From the NCBI GenBank assembly GCA_022266195.1, contig WHVY01000006.1:124001-188000 (forward strand): a DNA stretch of 64,000 nucleotides, given 5' to 3'. The translations under genes were made by a program, and so were the position numbers. Below are positions 27,601-37,700 of the stretch, one piece after another; the stretch's first letter is position 1; each line of letters starts with the position of its first letter. The DNA is from Tetranychus cinnabarinus. Its lineage: Eukaryota; Arthropoda; Arachnida; Trombidiformes; Tetranychidae. Under the pieces are notes generated by a model. That model was given only the letters and a program-made list of their open reading frames with translations. It was not told the DNA's origin and made no database searches.

Positions 27601-30600
27601 ACTTCACCGGTTCTCAATGAAAATCAATTTCAAAGGAATAGAAATAATGTTTGAAATCAGGTAATTTTTGAATGAACCGCATTTTCGTAAACCTCTTCGA
27701 GTAAAGAATTTTTCAAAGATCGAATCTGGTTGAAATTTTCCATCGATTCAACTTTTTCGACGAAAACTAAAATCGGAAATTGAATCTCTATTGAATCGCT
27801 TCATTAGCTCTCAATCAAATTAGTGAATTTGGAAAGGGCAAAAAAAGATTAAAAATCTAACATTTTTTGTTCGAAAATTGATGAAATTGAATTTGATGTT
27901 ACATTGGGTCGATCAGCTTTTCGCCCATAAACACATTGTTTTTGCAAGAAAACCTTCGAAGGAAAGGTTTTGGTTTTGCTTGTTGAAACAATTGGAATGA
28001 TCTGTTTAATTAAGTGACCAACGGTATTCAACTTATCGCTTATAAAGCCATTTTACAAGACGATACTTTTAGGCAACTAATTAGTCTTACTAACCTTTCC
28101 TTATTAAATGTTAAGGGAAAACAAAAGATGGGATTAAAAATGGATTGTAATTAGACGTCTTACTCCTTGCGACTCATTTGGTCCAAAGTGTGAAGGTAAA
28201 CCTTTCTTGATTGTTTCCCTCAGCTTGCTGTATAATTTACTAATGATAATGATAAACAACTTTCAACTCTTTTTTGCACCCAAAACTGCAAAGAAGGACA
28301 GAAAAAATGTTCACTCAATGTTTCCTTAGAGATCAGTTGAAGAGGATAAACTTGTTAATCCAGTGTAACACAGAAAGCAACGAAAGACGAGAATCATCAT
28401 TATGGTGTTTATGATGATAAGAGAGACGAAGAGTATTCCAAGTGATATTTCCCTGGTGAATCTCTGGCTCTTTATCTTAACAACTTTCAGAGTATTTATC
28501 TAATTAAAAGTTGTCAACAATTAAAGAGCATGAAATCAGCATTTGAAATGAAGAGAATAAAATAATAGATAAAAATGATAATCAAGACTGGTTAATGATG
28601 AGCATCTCCATTGCATCAATACCCTAAGGAAAGAGAGGATGAAATGTATTGAAAACAAGATTCTGAATATGAATAATCCAAATAAGATCGAGCATTCGAT
28701 AGAAGAAGAAGCAAAAAAGTCTTTTACTCGATAAAATATCATAAAGAATGTGTTGATTGTATAAAAAATAGTTTGCTTTTGGCTTTTATTTTTTTTCTGG
28801 TAAAGTCTTCTGTTTTTGTATCTTCACTTCATAATCAGCATTTTACTCAAATGAAAGTTCATTTTGTAATTTTTTGCTCGCTTTTTTTCTCATCAGTTTC
28901 ATTTAGTTTATTCATTCACTTTGGTTTCACTGCTAATGTCAATTTAATGAAAAGAATTTTTTCTCTTTTTCTTTTTTTTCCTTCTTCTTCTTCTTCACTA
29001 AAGATGATGTTTCAACAGAAGATACTGAAGATGAAGATGATGATGAAGCAAAAAAAGCAACACAAGAAAAGAAAAGGAGAAAAGATAAGAATCAATGATA
29101 ATGGTAACTCCCTGTGAATTATATTGAAAAGAAACTTGGGATTTCTTTTTTTTCTCTCTTCACTGTATTATAATAGAAGTGAAGAGTAACTTGAAATGCC
29201 CTGTAGACATTTTTCATGAAGAATGATGGTGTTGGAGAAAAGGTGAACCTGATGATGAACATGAGTTTAAAAGATGAGATTTTGCTGTTTCTCCTTAAAC
29301 AGATTGAGATTAACTGACCTTTTTCATTGAACACAAGAAACTGAGAACAATTATATGAGAATATTTGAATTGGAGAAAGATTGAAAAGAATCTCGACTGG
29401 ATAAATGGAATCATTTCCGTTTTGTTCTGTCTGAACAAGTAGAATTAAAATTTTTGACTTTTTTAGAAACTTTTTTTCTTCAATTGTTCAGAATTCTCAA
29501 CAATCTCATTTCTGTTCATTTTCGTCATTCTTGTTCAATAAGATATTACATGTTATTTGAATGAATGTCAACTTGGAATAAATGAAAGAATTGTTCCTTC
29601 TTTACTTGTTTTTCTTATCAACATTTACATTCATAATGATAACATGATGACAATCAAAGTTGCCTTCAATTTTGTATTCATGGAAATACATGATTTCTCT
29701 ATCGATTGTCGATAACAATTCCACATATGATTTGATTCCATGTCAATATAAAGTTTCCCTCAAGCAATAAATAGATGAACATTTCAATTTATATTAGAGC
29801 AAAGATTATCACTATTATTACCTCAACCAACATCATTTCAATAGCAATGATACACAAAATGAAAATGGAAACATTCATGTTCCTTCAGTCTAAATGGACT
29901 GACAATCGATTGAGCTTTTTCATTTTTAACATGAAATAACATTTCCTTTTAAGTATTGACAAGATTGAAACCAAATAAGATTTAAATCATTGAAATTCAC
30001 CAAGAAAAAAAAGTATTCATCAAGTTGAGTGAAAATGTTTCATTGAATAGCACAACAGGAATGAAACTGAAAATCAGTTCAATCACTTACATATTCGAGC
30101 AAATGAAGATCGTAAAACGAATTGATCGAACCTTCGACTTTACTAAAGAATCGAACCAATTATATTTTCTAGATTTTGGTTCAACTTTTCATTGCTTGTT
30201 AATGAAGGAAAATTTGATAAAATGAAACTGAAGTGATAACGATGTTGATGATGGTGCTAATGATAATGTTTATGATGGCATTTGAAAATTGTTGCACTTA
30301 AGGAGCGTGATTTACTAACAAGAAAATTGTTTTACAACAATTATTCAAATGATGATAATTGTTATTAAATAAAGGTTTGGTCTAAATGAGCCAAAGGAGG
30401 CTAAGTTAATAATTTAAATGACTAGTTAATAGCAAATGGGAAATCATTTAAGCTTGGTTAAGATTTCATTAAGGTTGTGTTGATGTTGCTCTTCAAGGCG
30501 AGACTAATGCCATGTAATGGTGAGTATTCAAATTATGTTGACTTTCAATATCGATATCGAAATGATAGAAAGATAATCACAAGACTAGACTTGAATTTGA

Positions 30601-33600
30601 TTAATCCAAATGAATGGTCATTTGCAGTTGAATACAAAAGATTACAATGAATAAGTGAAAACAACTTTCACTAAGAGTCACATCAAGCCTGAAGCGCTTT
30701 CAACTACAAAATAAGATAAAATGGCAACATATTAGTTAAGCTAATAATAGTGATAATAATAATGATAAAAATGGGATTGGCTTTTGACGCTTCACAAGTT
30801 ATCAGCATTTCGTTGAAAATAACATGAATCAAGACAGAAACGTCTACTGGAAGAGAGAGAAGATGAGAGAAGAAGAAAAAATGAAGAGAAAAATGTAAAA
30901 TGGATTACAATTCTTCATCTTCATCTCGATCCTTCTCATGGGCAGAGAAATGATAATTTTAACCTTACCTAGTAAACGGCAAGTTTACCTTCTTGACATG
31001 GATTGTTACATATTTTGTTTCCAAATAGCCGTCAGCTAAAAGTTCACCTTCCCTTTGACTTTCATCTTATGAATTTCGTAGCAACCAGCAAAATTCATTA
31101 GCGAAAAGTGAATCCACCTTAAACATCTCAATTGGCTTCTTTCAAGTAAAACAAAAGTCTTTGTTCAACATAAATATGAACATTGTAAATGAACAACTAA
31201 TTGATTGATACAACATTGTTAATTATTTCAACTAAAACTAGAAAACTTTGAAAGGCACAAAAAAACACAATATTATTGATCACATAATAGGTCGCCTGTT
31301 AATTAAACCATTAATCTTAATTTAAATTGGCTAATTCAATCAAATTTCAAATCATGTTTCAATCGCGACTTGCTGTTTGTTCAACAGTAAAGTTAAAAAT
31401 TGTAACAACTTTATCGCTTCTCGTAATCAACAAAATAAATGAATAAAATTAATCATTTAATCCAATTTGTTTTTCACTTTTGCCACAACAAATGAATTAG
31501 ATAAATCATGGTTTTGAGGTCAAACTCGTGAAAAAAAATGAAAAAGCAAAATGAAATATTAGTTTTCATTTTCATTTTTTTTTTGGCAAAGACTTTCTGA
31601 TAACATTTTTGGGTGTTTTGTTTATAATATTAGACTTTCAACAGATCATTAAATTGAACTCATCTCAGCTGAATCAACATAGATAACAAGCAAACAAACA
31701 GTCAAGGGAAAAACAAAGTTCAAGTCCAATGAAACAAACAAACGGTTCTCGGGTGGCCTTTATCAGACTCAATGTCATGGGATTGGTTATTATTGGTTTA
31801 TTGTTGGCTTTACCTGGGAAAGTACAACTGGAAACAACGGGACAAACCAATTGATGGTCTAATTAATAGTTAGCTGGAGCTGAGCAAATAGTAAGTTACT
31901 TTTCACTTTGGGTGAAGTTGAAGAGCTTCGATAATAGCTGGGTCAATCGGGAAGGTTGAGTCTGGTTGCGTGCAAATACTTTGGTCTAGTGTATCAGTAA
32001 CGGCCACCAGAAGAGTTGCCTTCAACTTTACACAGGTAATCATGATGGATTTAATAATAATAATCAATAGATAGATGAGTGCCTTTAGGGAATGAAACTA
32101 AAGAAACATATTGTTGGCCATTTTCATTACTTTTTGTGCTTCTGTGTTCAAAGACGGAAAACCAAAAAGACTTTTCTTCTTCTTCTTCTTCTTTCAACCA
32201 ACATTCCTAATAATCATTGATTCATCCAATTATCATATTTTACTATTCAACCATTATTATCATGTAGTGGTTGAGAGATAATCAGAGTTTTCAGATTAAA
32301 GATGAAACTATTAGTTTTGAAAATTGTTTAATCGATAAACTGATTTATCCAGTTCAATGTTTCATTTTTAAATGGTTATCATTAATTGTAATGGCTCAAT
32401 GGATCCATTTCAAGTCAACTTGTACAGAAATGTTGTGCTATTGATTGATGGTTCAATATAAAATTAAATCATTTGACGAGTTTAAATCAATTATTATTGT
32501 TCTTCTTGATTTCCAGTTGAATGTTCAATGCATAATGAGGGTTATGAGGGTTCTTAAGATGTTAATATTTGCTTTTGTAGCAACAACAATACGAATAATG
32601 GACGTTCAATGAATATCCTATTGAAGGACATTTGACCTTAAATGTGTTTACTAACAAAGGATATTAATATTATGGCCATTGATTGTTCAGTTTCACATTA
32701 CCAATCAATGTTTAATAATTGGTTAATAAGATAACACAAAACATTAGACAACAGTTTAAGGTCAAAGTGACATATTTGGTCAACAAGATTATGTTGCATT
32801 CAAATGAGACTGAAAACAAATGCGCATTCATCTTATATTAGCTGAACCACTTTCAACAAACTTGAAAATTAGCTATTTATCTCGATCGACTTTCGATTAA
32901 ATTGCAATCGAAACTCCAAATTGCTCCAATTAATCCTGTTCATAGAAGCTTATTATCCGTTCGAAGTAACAACACTTTAGAAGTTATAATTAACCACAAA
33001 AATGTTCCTTAGCGATGCTAATTGTCTATTGAATCTTGTTTCAGAAGTGATTCAATCTTAAATCAGTTCTGCTCTTTCATCATTTCGGATTAGTTTTCAT
33101 TTCTCAATTTCCTTATTTTTTTATTCAATTTACTTCAAAAATCCTCTAATCGTTCAATTTACAGATTCCTGTTGCCTTTAAAGCCATTTTCTGGGCGGCT
33201 TAATTTTAGATGAAAAACACGCCTTAATACAAGTTCATCTTTCCTTCTATTTATTGATCAATTTTGTAGACTAACTAGGATGGTTGAGGATTATATGGTT
33301 CAATCATGTTATTTGGAGCAAATTGAACCAGAAATTTCAAGACGGAAGAGCTGAAAGCCTTAGCTGGTTACCGATTTCACTTTATTTTCAGTTCGATCTT
33401 GTCAGCCTATCTTTTGCTGCACAAAAGAGATCATTGAAGTTGCAATTAATTATGAAGCACAAAACTATCGAGTTACTTGAAATGTTGCTCTTGATATAAA
33501 AGAGTTTATTTTTGTTCGATTAGAGGATTACAATTAATGGATTAATATTTCAATATCAATTTTAAATTGTAATATTATTCAAGTAAAGATGCAGTGAAAT

Positions 33601-34743
33601 CGACTTTAGTAACATAGTTTCACAGTAACATCATGCAAACTAACCTAATTAATTGTAGGACTTTGAGTTAGGTTTTGCCCTCAGCTTCAGTGTTTCAAGT
33701 TTGTTTCAATTTTTACCATTAATAATGAAACTTGCTGTTAAACCTGGCGCATTCAAATGAATATTTATTCAGATTGAAATTTGATCGGACTTTTTCTCAC
33801 CAAATGCCTACTTTATTTCAAAGTTATTCAGTTTGCAGTTTCTTTCACCTTCAAGCTTTCCTATTACAATTGAAACTAAGTGATTATAATTATACGTTTT
33901 CAATTAAATGTGAGTCAATCAATGGTAAGTAAGCATAATCTTATAGGATTAAAGTGATGATTATGAACAAGATGGTGAGATTGATGAACTTTTACTGAGA
34001 TTCAGGTGAAGATAAGGAGAAAGATGATAATGTTAACTGTTGAACATTTGATGATGGCGATGATAACTGGAGAAAGAGATTCAATAATATTGAACAAGTT
34101 CAACTTTAACTATATAATTATACTGATGAATCAACAAAATGTAAATTGGGATCAGGAAAGGAAAGCAAACAATGATAATAAGTGAGGTTCAACTATGAAT
34201 TTGAGAAAAGATGATTAATCAATCGACTGCAAAAGGTAAGATTGATGATGATGATGATAAAGCTCAATTTAAAGCAACAGAAAACAAAAACATTACCGAA
34301 TAGCAAAAGGCGAATATACAATTTCAATTGGTATAATTAATCAAAGTTGTTAAAATTTAACTTTGAGTGTTGAATGAGAATAGAAGAAAAAATGAAAAAA
34401 ATTGATTTCCAATGAAAATACTTACAATTCAAGTCGACAGTGACACTTGACACTTGAGGTGAAGATATGTTATTATTTGATGCTTGGCAATTTAAAACGG
34501 CCATTAAATCGTGCCGTTGAAGACTTGCTATTTCAAGGGTATTACGAATGATACCGGAAGCTAGTGTTTCATAGGAATCATCGAGTAGCACTGATTCCCT
34601 CCACCATGTTAATGAGGGACGAGGCTTGCCACCGGAAACTTCACAGTTTAAAGTCAATTTATCACCTTCATTGAAGGGTCCTATAAGACTGGTTAAGGGT
34701 TCACCTGATTTAAAATCAGTAATAATAGGTTTCTCAGGTGGCA
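403..34743 (-). CDS. Sidestep-family Ig/FN3 transmembrane receptor, partial (five joined exons)
   Basis: Joining 34743-34426, 9519-9223, 9149-8121, 5273-5157 and 689-403 gives one open frame of 682 complete codons. Every intron has GT-AG ends, and each splice inside a codon is compatible in phase. The order is Ig, Ig, Ig, Ig, FN3, transmembrane helix, cytoplasmic tail. Family signatures seen are PPEKP with GPFNEGD, DDSYE, CQASNNN, RPLLVKI, ITWW, FAPVCK with WSFNNS, and PPDPLKNCS with EGYDGG. From memory these match arthropod Sidestep proteins, single-pass surface receptors used in axon guidance through Beaten-path ligands. Which side paralog this is cannot be told. The protein is incomplete: the signal peptide and first Ig domain are missing upstream, and the C-terminus lies left of position 1. 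Nephrin and hemicentin-like proteins share the Ig folds, but the single FN3 directly before the membrane and the PDIIP tail motif favour Sidestep. Confidence 0.87.
3388..3434. repeat. Left terminal inverted repeat of the mariner-like MITE
   Basis: It contains GTCCCGATCAAAGCGGGAG followed by ACTAAAAGTG and CATATTTT. It can also fold on itself, since CCCGATCAAAGCGGG has CCCG/CGGG-type arms. Confidence 0.85.
3937..3983. repeat. Right terminal inverted repeat of the mariner-like MITE
   Basis: The reverse complement of the left arm is readable as CACTTTTAGTG, then CTCCCGCTTTGATCGGGAC, then AACCTAA. It differs from the left arm by only a few substitutions. Confidence 0.85.
5157..5273 (-). CDS. Exon encoding the juxtamembrane cytoplasmic tail with a Cys cluster and PDIIP motif
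   Basis: This 117-bp exon lies between a CTTACAG acceptor (AG at plus 5274-5275) and a GTATGT donor (GT at plus 5155-5156). The reading frame set by the upstream exon gives TVGDEKESKLGTPLRKPEE, then TFDVCTCNETDDKCPDIIP. This is not the frame of the longest local ORF, but phase continuity on both sides (1 base in, 1 base out) supports it. The charged sequence fits a cytoplasmic tail just inside the membrane. DDKCPDIIP resembles a short NPDIIP-like motif I recall in the tails of arthropod Sidestep-like proteins. The CTC...C cysteine cluster is unusual for a cytosolic segment. Confidence 0.82.
5274..8120 (-). other. Intron of 2847 bp
   Basis: The boundaries are GTAAGT at 8115-8120 and CTTACAG at 5274-5280. 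The interior is AT-rich. Two patches, roughly 7211-7420 and 7741-7830, are visibly richer in G and C. The second contains a small hairpin and a 12-bp palindrome. No exon-like frame with splice signals was found in them. Confidence 0.75.
7795..7822. other. Hairpin plus 12-bp palindrome
   Basis: TGAGGT (7795-7800) pairs with ACCTCA (7805-7810) around a four-base loop and abuts the perfect palindrome AAGCTTAAGCTT (7811-7822). It lies in the tail-side intron within a slightly GC-richer patch. Confidence 0.6.
8121..9149 (-). CDS. Exon encoding Ig4, Ig5, FN3 and the transmembrane helix of the Sidestep-like receptor
   Basis: This 1029-bp exon carries the membrane-proximal half of the ectodomain. 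Approximate plus-strand positions are Ig4 8845-9149 (VYFECIIRANPKV, RWWFEGKEL, GRYTCTALNSEGEGE), Ig5 8567-8845 (FAPVCKERQ, VKIKCDLESDPPEV, FAWSFNNSN, TLFCWGKNSVG), FN3 8290-8566 (PPDPLKNCS, RVECTEGYDGGL, GLPPGTTFTLKIYSVNSKG) and a transmembrane helix 8154-8240 (FLLILITIVTIIVVLALL). The basic stop-transfer sequence PRIRKGQR follows. Ig5 has an extra cysteine at each end (APVC and LEPC) beyond the canonical pair. Several N-glycosylation sequons are present, including NTS, NQS, NCS, NIS and NQT, all before the helix, as expected for an extracellular region. The acceptor is TTTCAG at plus 9150 onward and the donor is GTAAGT at 8115-8120. The stop after further read-through to 8026 lies in the intron. 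Confidence 0.93.
9150..9222 (-). other. Short 73-bp intron between the Ig3 and Ig4 exons
   Basis: It starts GTGAGT (plus 9217-9222) and ends TTTCAG (plus 9150-9155). Its removal joins ATT-CAT-T to AT-GTT-CCT and preserves the IHYVPQLTL linker. This is the only minimal-size intron in the locus. Confidence 0.88.
9223..9519 (-). CDS. Exon encoding Ig domain 3 of the Sidestep-like receptor
   Basis: This 297-bp exon follows a TTCCAG acceptor (AG at plus 9520-9521) and ends at a GTGAGT donor (GT at plus 9221-9222). Its phase layout is 2 bases, 98 codons, 1 base. Joined to the previous exon it reads VDLNF-RPLLVKIQG, which is the normal linker between the second and third Ig domains in this family. 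The Ig core is visible as GEVTCQAAGSRPAPTITWW, then a variable loop with one NIT glycosylation site, then DDTGKHLFCRAENP. It ends WKLTIH, and the joined codon is TAT, giving Y, continuing as VPQLTLRLG in the next exon. It is separated from that exon by only 73 bp, but from the preceding exon by 24.9 kb. Confidence 0.9.
13751..13776 (+). other. G-rich tract with three GGG runs (possible G-quadruplex)
   Basis: GGGTGGGATAAGGTGGGTGG and the following TTGTGG give three GGG runs plus GG runs on the plus strand. That is enough for a two-tetrad G-quadruplex, or an imperfect three-tetrad one. The surrounding 13720-13800 is about half G+C with strong G skew, which is rare in this window. On the gene transcript this would be a C-rich tract. 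Confidence 0.35.
14362..14396. repeat. Left terminal inverted repeat of the Harbinger-like MITE
   Basis: It begins GGTGAATCCGATCAAG and ends TTAGATAAAAA, and is identical to the reverse complement of 14790-14824. Confidence 0.9.
14790..14824. repeat. Right terminal inverted repeat of the Harbinger-like MITE
   Basis: It starts TTTTTATCTAAATAATTTTC and ends GATCGGATTCACC, an exact inverted copy of 14362-14396. The absence of decay over 35 bp suggests a fairly recent insertion. Confidence 0.9.
15294..15333 (+). repeat. Tandem repeat, 16-bp unit, about 2.5 copies
   Basis: The unit GCAAATTGGTTGAACA occurs twice without change and is followed by a partial third copy, GCAAATTG. Confidence 0.9.
20340..20366 (+). 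repeat. AT-rich microsatellite (ATAAAT-type)
   Basis: ATAAATATAAATATAAATAC shows a 6-bp ATAAAT periodicity with minor variation. Confidence 0.8.
21660..21867 (+). promoter_or_regulatory. Purine-rich patch with GAGA repeats and an AP-1-like site
   Basis: A run of GAA/GGA repeats (21660-21712) is followed about 130 bp later by GAGAGAGAGAGGGAGAGA at 21843-21860 and directly by TGAGTCA at 21861-21867. GAGAG is the binding core of the arthropod GAGA factor, and TGAGTCA is a perfect AP-1 site. The adjoining sequence to about 21990 is unusually GC-rich for an intron. An enhancer or alternative promoter is possible; no function can be shown from sequence alone. Confidence 0.3.
21676..21693 (+). repeat. 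GAA trinucleotide microsatellite
   Basis: Consecutive GAA (AAG) units lie inside the larger purine-rich patch. Confidence 0.85.
31729..31854 (+). other. Candidate small ORF (41 aa) with a signal-peptide-like N-terminus
   Basis: ATG at 31729 opens a 41-codon frame ending TGA at 31852-31854. It begins MKQTNGSRVAFIRL and continues into the hydrophobic run NVMGLVIIGLLLALPGKVQ, the layout of a basic n-region, hydrophobic core and possible cleavage site. GC is about 42%, like the true exons here and well above the intron background. It lies antisense inside the 25-kb intron of the receptor gene. A possible donor (AAAGTACAA) occurs after the core, so it could be a first exon of a nested plus-strand gene. 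The start context is poor, with C at -3. No homologue is recognised. Confidence 0.3.
31808..31826 (-). promoter_or_regulatory. Possible recursive-splice (ratchet) site in the long intron
   Basis: Read on the gene strand the sequence is GTACTTTCCCAG followed immediately by GTAAAG, with the junction between plus 31814 and 31813. A pyrimidine-containing acceptor fused to a donor with no exon between is the form of Drosophila ratchet points in long introns. It lies 2.6 kb into the 24.9-kb intron. This is a sequence match only. Confidence 0.25.
31903..32043 (-). other. Candidate small ORF (46 aa) in a GC-elevated intronic segment
   Basis: On the minus strand an ATG at 32043-32041 opens 46 codons ending TGA at 31905-31903. 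It starts MITCVKLKATLLVAVTDTL and ends with a Pro/Ile-rich part, FPIDPAIIEALQLHPK. The composition is more protein-like than the Lys/Phe/Asn-rich frames elsewhere in the introns, and local GC is 43-48%. It sits 50 bp from the opposing 31729-31854 frame, so at most one strand is likely to be coding. It is not needed for the receptor, whose Ig2 and Ig3 exons already join in phase. It could equally be conserved non-coding DNA. Confidence 0.22.
32174..32193 (+). repeat. TTC trinucleotide microsatellite
   Basis: Six uninterrupted TTC units lie just right of the GC-elevated segment. Confidence 0.85.
34243..34259 (+). repeat. GAT trinucleotide microsatellite
   Basis: TGATGATGATGATGAT lies in the intron 170 bp downstream of the Ig2 exon in gene orientation. 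Confidence 0.85.
34426..34743 (-). CDS. Exon encoding Ig domain 2 of the Sidestep-like receptor
   Basis: This 318-bp exon begins after a TTTACAG acceptor (AG at plus 34744-34745) and ends before a GTAAGT donor (GT at plus 34424-34425). It takes 2 bases to complete an incoming codon, then carries 105 codons and 1 base. It begins PPEKPIITDFKSGEP and continues through GPFNEGDKLTLNCEVSGG, SLTWWRES and DDSYE to LNCQASNN and VTVDLN. The two cysteines about 60 residues apart and the TWW core tryptophan mark an I-set-like Ig fold. The DDSYE and CQASNNN motifs are ones I associate with the second Ig domain of Sidestep proteins. The exon starts in phase 1, so an upstream exon must exist; none was found to the right edge. 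The open frame continuing into the intron after LN is a read-through artefact. Confidence 0.9.
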
Positions 34744-37700
34744 CTGTAAATGAATAAACATGGAGACAATTAGATTACAAGATACGAATGAAATGACAAA
34801 AGGTTTTCAGGTAACAACAGGATACTGTGAATGATCATTTGAAATACTTTTCAATCATCTTTTACGTCAACTTTACACTGTTTAGTTACACTTTTGTGAC
34901 CGATCATGTTAAGTCTTTGGGTGAGGTTGGTTGAGGGAAGGAGCAAGAAACACTGTAAAAGGAAAGAAAATGATGAAAAACCATTTTCTCTGTGGTTTGT
35001 GCCAATTGTAATTTCGATTCAACATTCATTCCAAACTAATTCATCATATTGGTTGACATGAAATGATAACAATAATGGCATAACTAATGACATTCAGGTT
35101 TCAGTTTATCATTGCAAATGTTTACATGAAAATTGGAAAAAGTAAATTCAAGCAAATGGTTAACTTGAAGATCAAGTGCATCTCGAGTATCGGTCCAATT
35201 TTATTTAAAAAGCTTATGGAGTTGAAGGCATCTTTTGCTTTACTTTTGTAAACACTTTTCCAACTTGAAATTTCTTTTCTTCATCATCGGAAGTTCCTTC
35301 CCGGTAATCTAATAGTGTTCATGTAACAAACTCATTGTTGTCTTGAAACTTTTTGTTCAACAGCTTCTTAAAAGGCTCTCATTTAAATTAACCTTGTTTT
35401 TCATAATTTACTTTTCCTTTCACTCGAGTTTCTCAAGTAAATAAAAGACAGTGATTCTGATCAATTTCAATTGATATACCATTAACCCTGACAGTTTCAG
35501 TTTCCGGTCAACTTTCAAAATTTACTTTGCACACACAAATTTCTCTAATGTGTTTGCTCAACAATTAATTTTTCATTATGCTTTTGCCAGTCATTATTAG
35601 TAGATTAACTGAAAATGTGATAAACTCGATTCTCTCTGACATTTGCATTCGGAGCTCGTCATTTGCATCTTTGCAAAGTTGGTCTAGTGACATGAAAAAA
35701 AGATGACAAAGGAAGTAGGAAGTGAGTCTTGAAAGTTGGGCAAATTGAAAAATGATTAAAGAAGAGAAGGAAATGTACAAATTAATTTGCTTTTTTCGCA
35801 GTTCATCATGAATTATTTTGGCTAATAATAAAAGTAAAACTGGTAAAGCAGAAAAAGCTATGATTCAACAAGGCTATTCAATCAATGATGAAGTAATGAA
35901 AAAATGAAAAGATTAGCAAAAGATTGAGACTTCAATTCTGATTAATGTTATTGCAACTTTAAAATAATCAAATTCTCGATCAAATGTCTAAGCAATCAAA
36001 TGAAACGGATTCTTGGAGCTGATCACAATCGCCACTGATTTATGACTAGTTCAAGCCTTTAATTTTAAATCGACTTAAGATATCATCTTAGCTTGTGAGA
36101 TAATCTTCATGTTAAATGCTGTCATCTTCAGAGTTACTCTTTAAAACCAATGATTAACACCAAATTTTGAGTAAGCAAAGCAACTTAACTCAAACTTGAG
36201 TCAATCAGTATTGTCTTAAGTCTTGTTGATCGTCAGATACAAATGATCCAATGATGAACAGGAGCTTGTCAGGTCAACTGTGAGTGCTCATTAAAAGGAT
36301 TTAACTTAGTCAGCAAGTTATCAATATTCAGATGACTTTGAGTTTCATCAATTTCTTGTCACAATAATAAGGCAAAATGCGAGATGAAATGAGCAACAAT
36401 TTCAACTTCAACTTTAGTCTTGATGTTGATACATTTTTGCGTCATTAACAAATCGCTAAATAGTTTGCGTCGATAAATTTGTAACCATAAATGAGAAATG
36501 CATTTAAATGTTGATGTTAAGTATTTTCCGTTTTTTGTTGTTCTCACGATAACCACATAACAATGTGAACAAGCACTTCAATAATAATGAGGATCAAGAG
36601 CTAAACTGTCAACAAAATGTCACTCGTGCTTCAAACTGTGCGTGTTCATCATGTACACTATGTTAATATTGCTCTTAAAGAGACGACATGAAGACAGAAT
36701 TGAAAAGACAATCGCAACAATATGAACATTGCAAGATGATAATGAGTGAGATTTAAGTGAATATGTGATGCCTTTTCGTGATGATAATAGTGATGATAAT
36801 TGTTTCACTTTTTTGCCATTTTCCCTTGTTCTTCATGTGAATTGAAATAATTCATCAAACCAACTATTTCATACTCACAAGTTCACTGTTAATCATCACC
36901 AAGACCATCATTATTATCATCATCACTTCATGGGAAAAGGGAACAATTCAACTGACATTTTTATCATTTAGAGTTTGATTGTTGAGAGAAAAAAGTTTTA
37001 CCTTTGAATTCATTTGCAGATGAATACAATTCATTTCATCATTCAATTTCAACCAGCATCATTTCAAATTGAAATGATGGCCAAGTGTTTCAAAGAGAAT
37101 AAGGGTTTTCACATTTTCTCCATTCTTCATTTTCTAATCATATTCCAATTACTTTTACCAATGTTAATGAGAGCAACAAATTGGCTTATTATTCAGTGAG
37201 ATTAAAGCAATTCCCTATTTACGATTAAAGCTGAATTTAACTTGTTGACTCAAAGTAGCAAAAATTCAAATTGATTATTCCAAGTAAAGTTCACAGAAGT
37301 CATGAGAAATAATTGTTGACATGGTAAAGAGAAAAAAAAGAATTGATGTTTTTTCGAAGAAAGAAAATGATAAATAATATTTGTATATTTTATTCGTTTT
37401 CTTCGAAGATAAACTTTAGATTGACTTACTAATGATGATTGTTGCAATGATAATGCTAATAAATATTCAAATTGATCAAATTGAAATGTAAAATCGGTTG
37501 GTAAAGGGTAAAGTTGGGAAACGATAAAAGGAAAAATGTTGACTTGAAGAATGAAAAAAAGTAAAAGAAGAACCTTTTTTCACCAGAAAATAATAGAAAA
37601 GCTACTTTTGCATAGTTTTCCTTTCTTGGTTCATGCTTTCAATCATTTCAATCATGTAAATTCTGGCTTTATTTTGGCGTTTTTTATTCTAGCCAAATTT

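Larger units (their letters stand above)
9520..34425 (-). other. Very long intron (24,906 bp) between the Ig2 and Ig3 exons
   Basis: The intron runs from GTAAGT at 34420-34425 to TTCCAG at 9520-9525, and phase is preserved across it. It holds a Harbinger-like MITE (14361-14825), a G-rich tract (13751-13776), a tandem repeat (15294-15333), a purine-rich GAGA/AP-1 patch (21660-21990), a GC-elevated segment (31729-32043), microsatellites, and otherwise featureless AT-rich sequence. Open frames here, such as 12200-12463, 28773-29117 and 33284-33499, have no recognisable similarity and are within what chance gives at this composition. Large introns often hold enhancers in neuronal receptor genes, but none can be proven from sequence alone. 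Confidence 0.75.
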
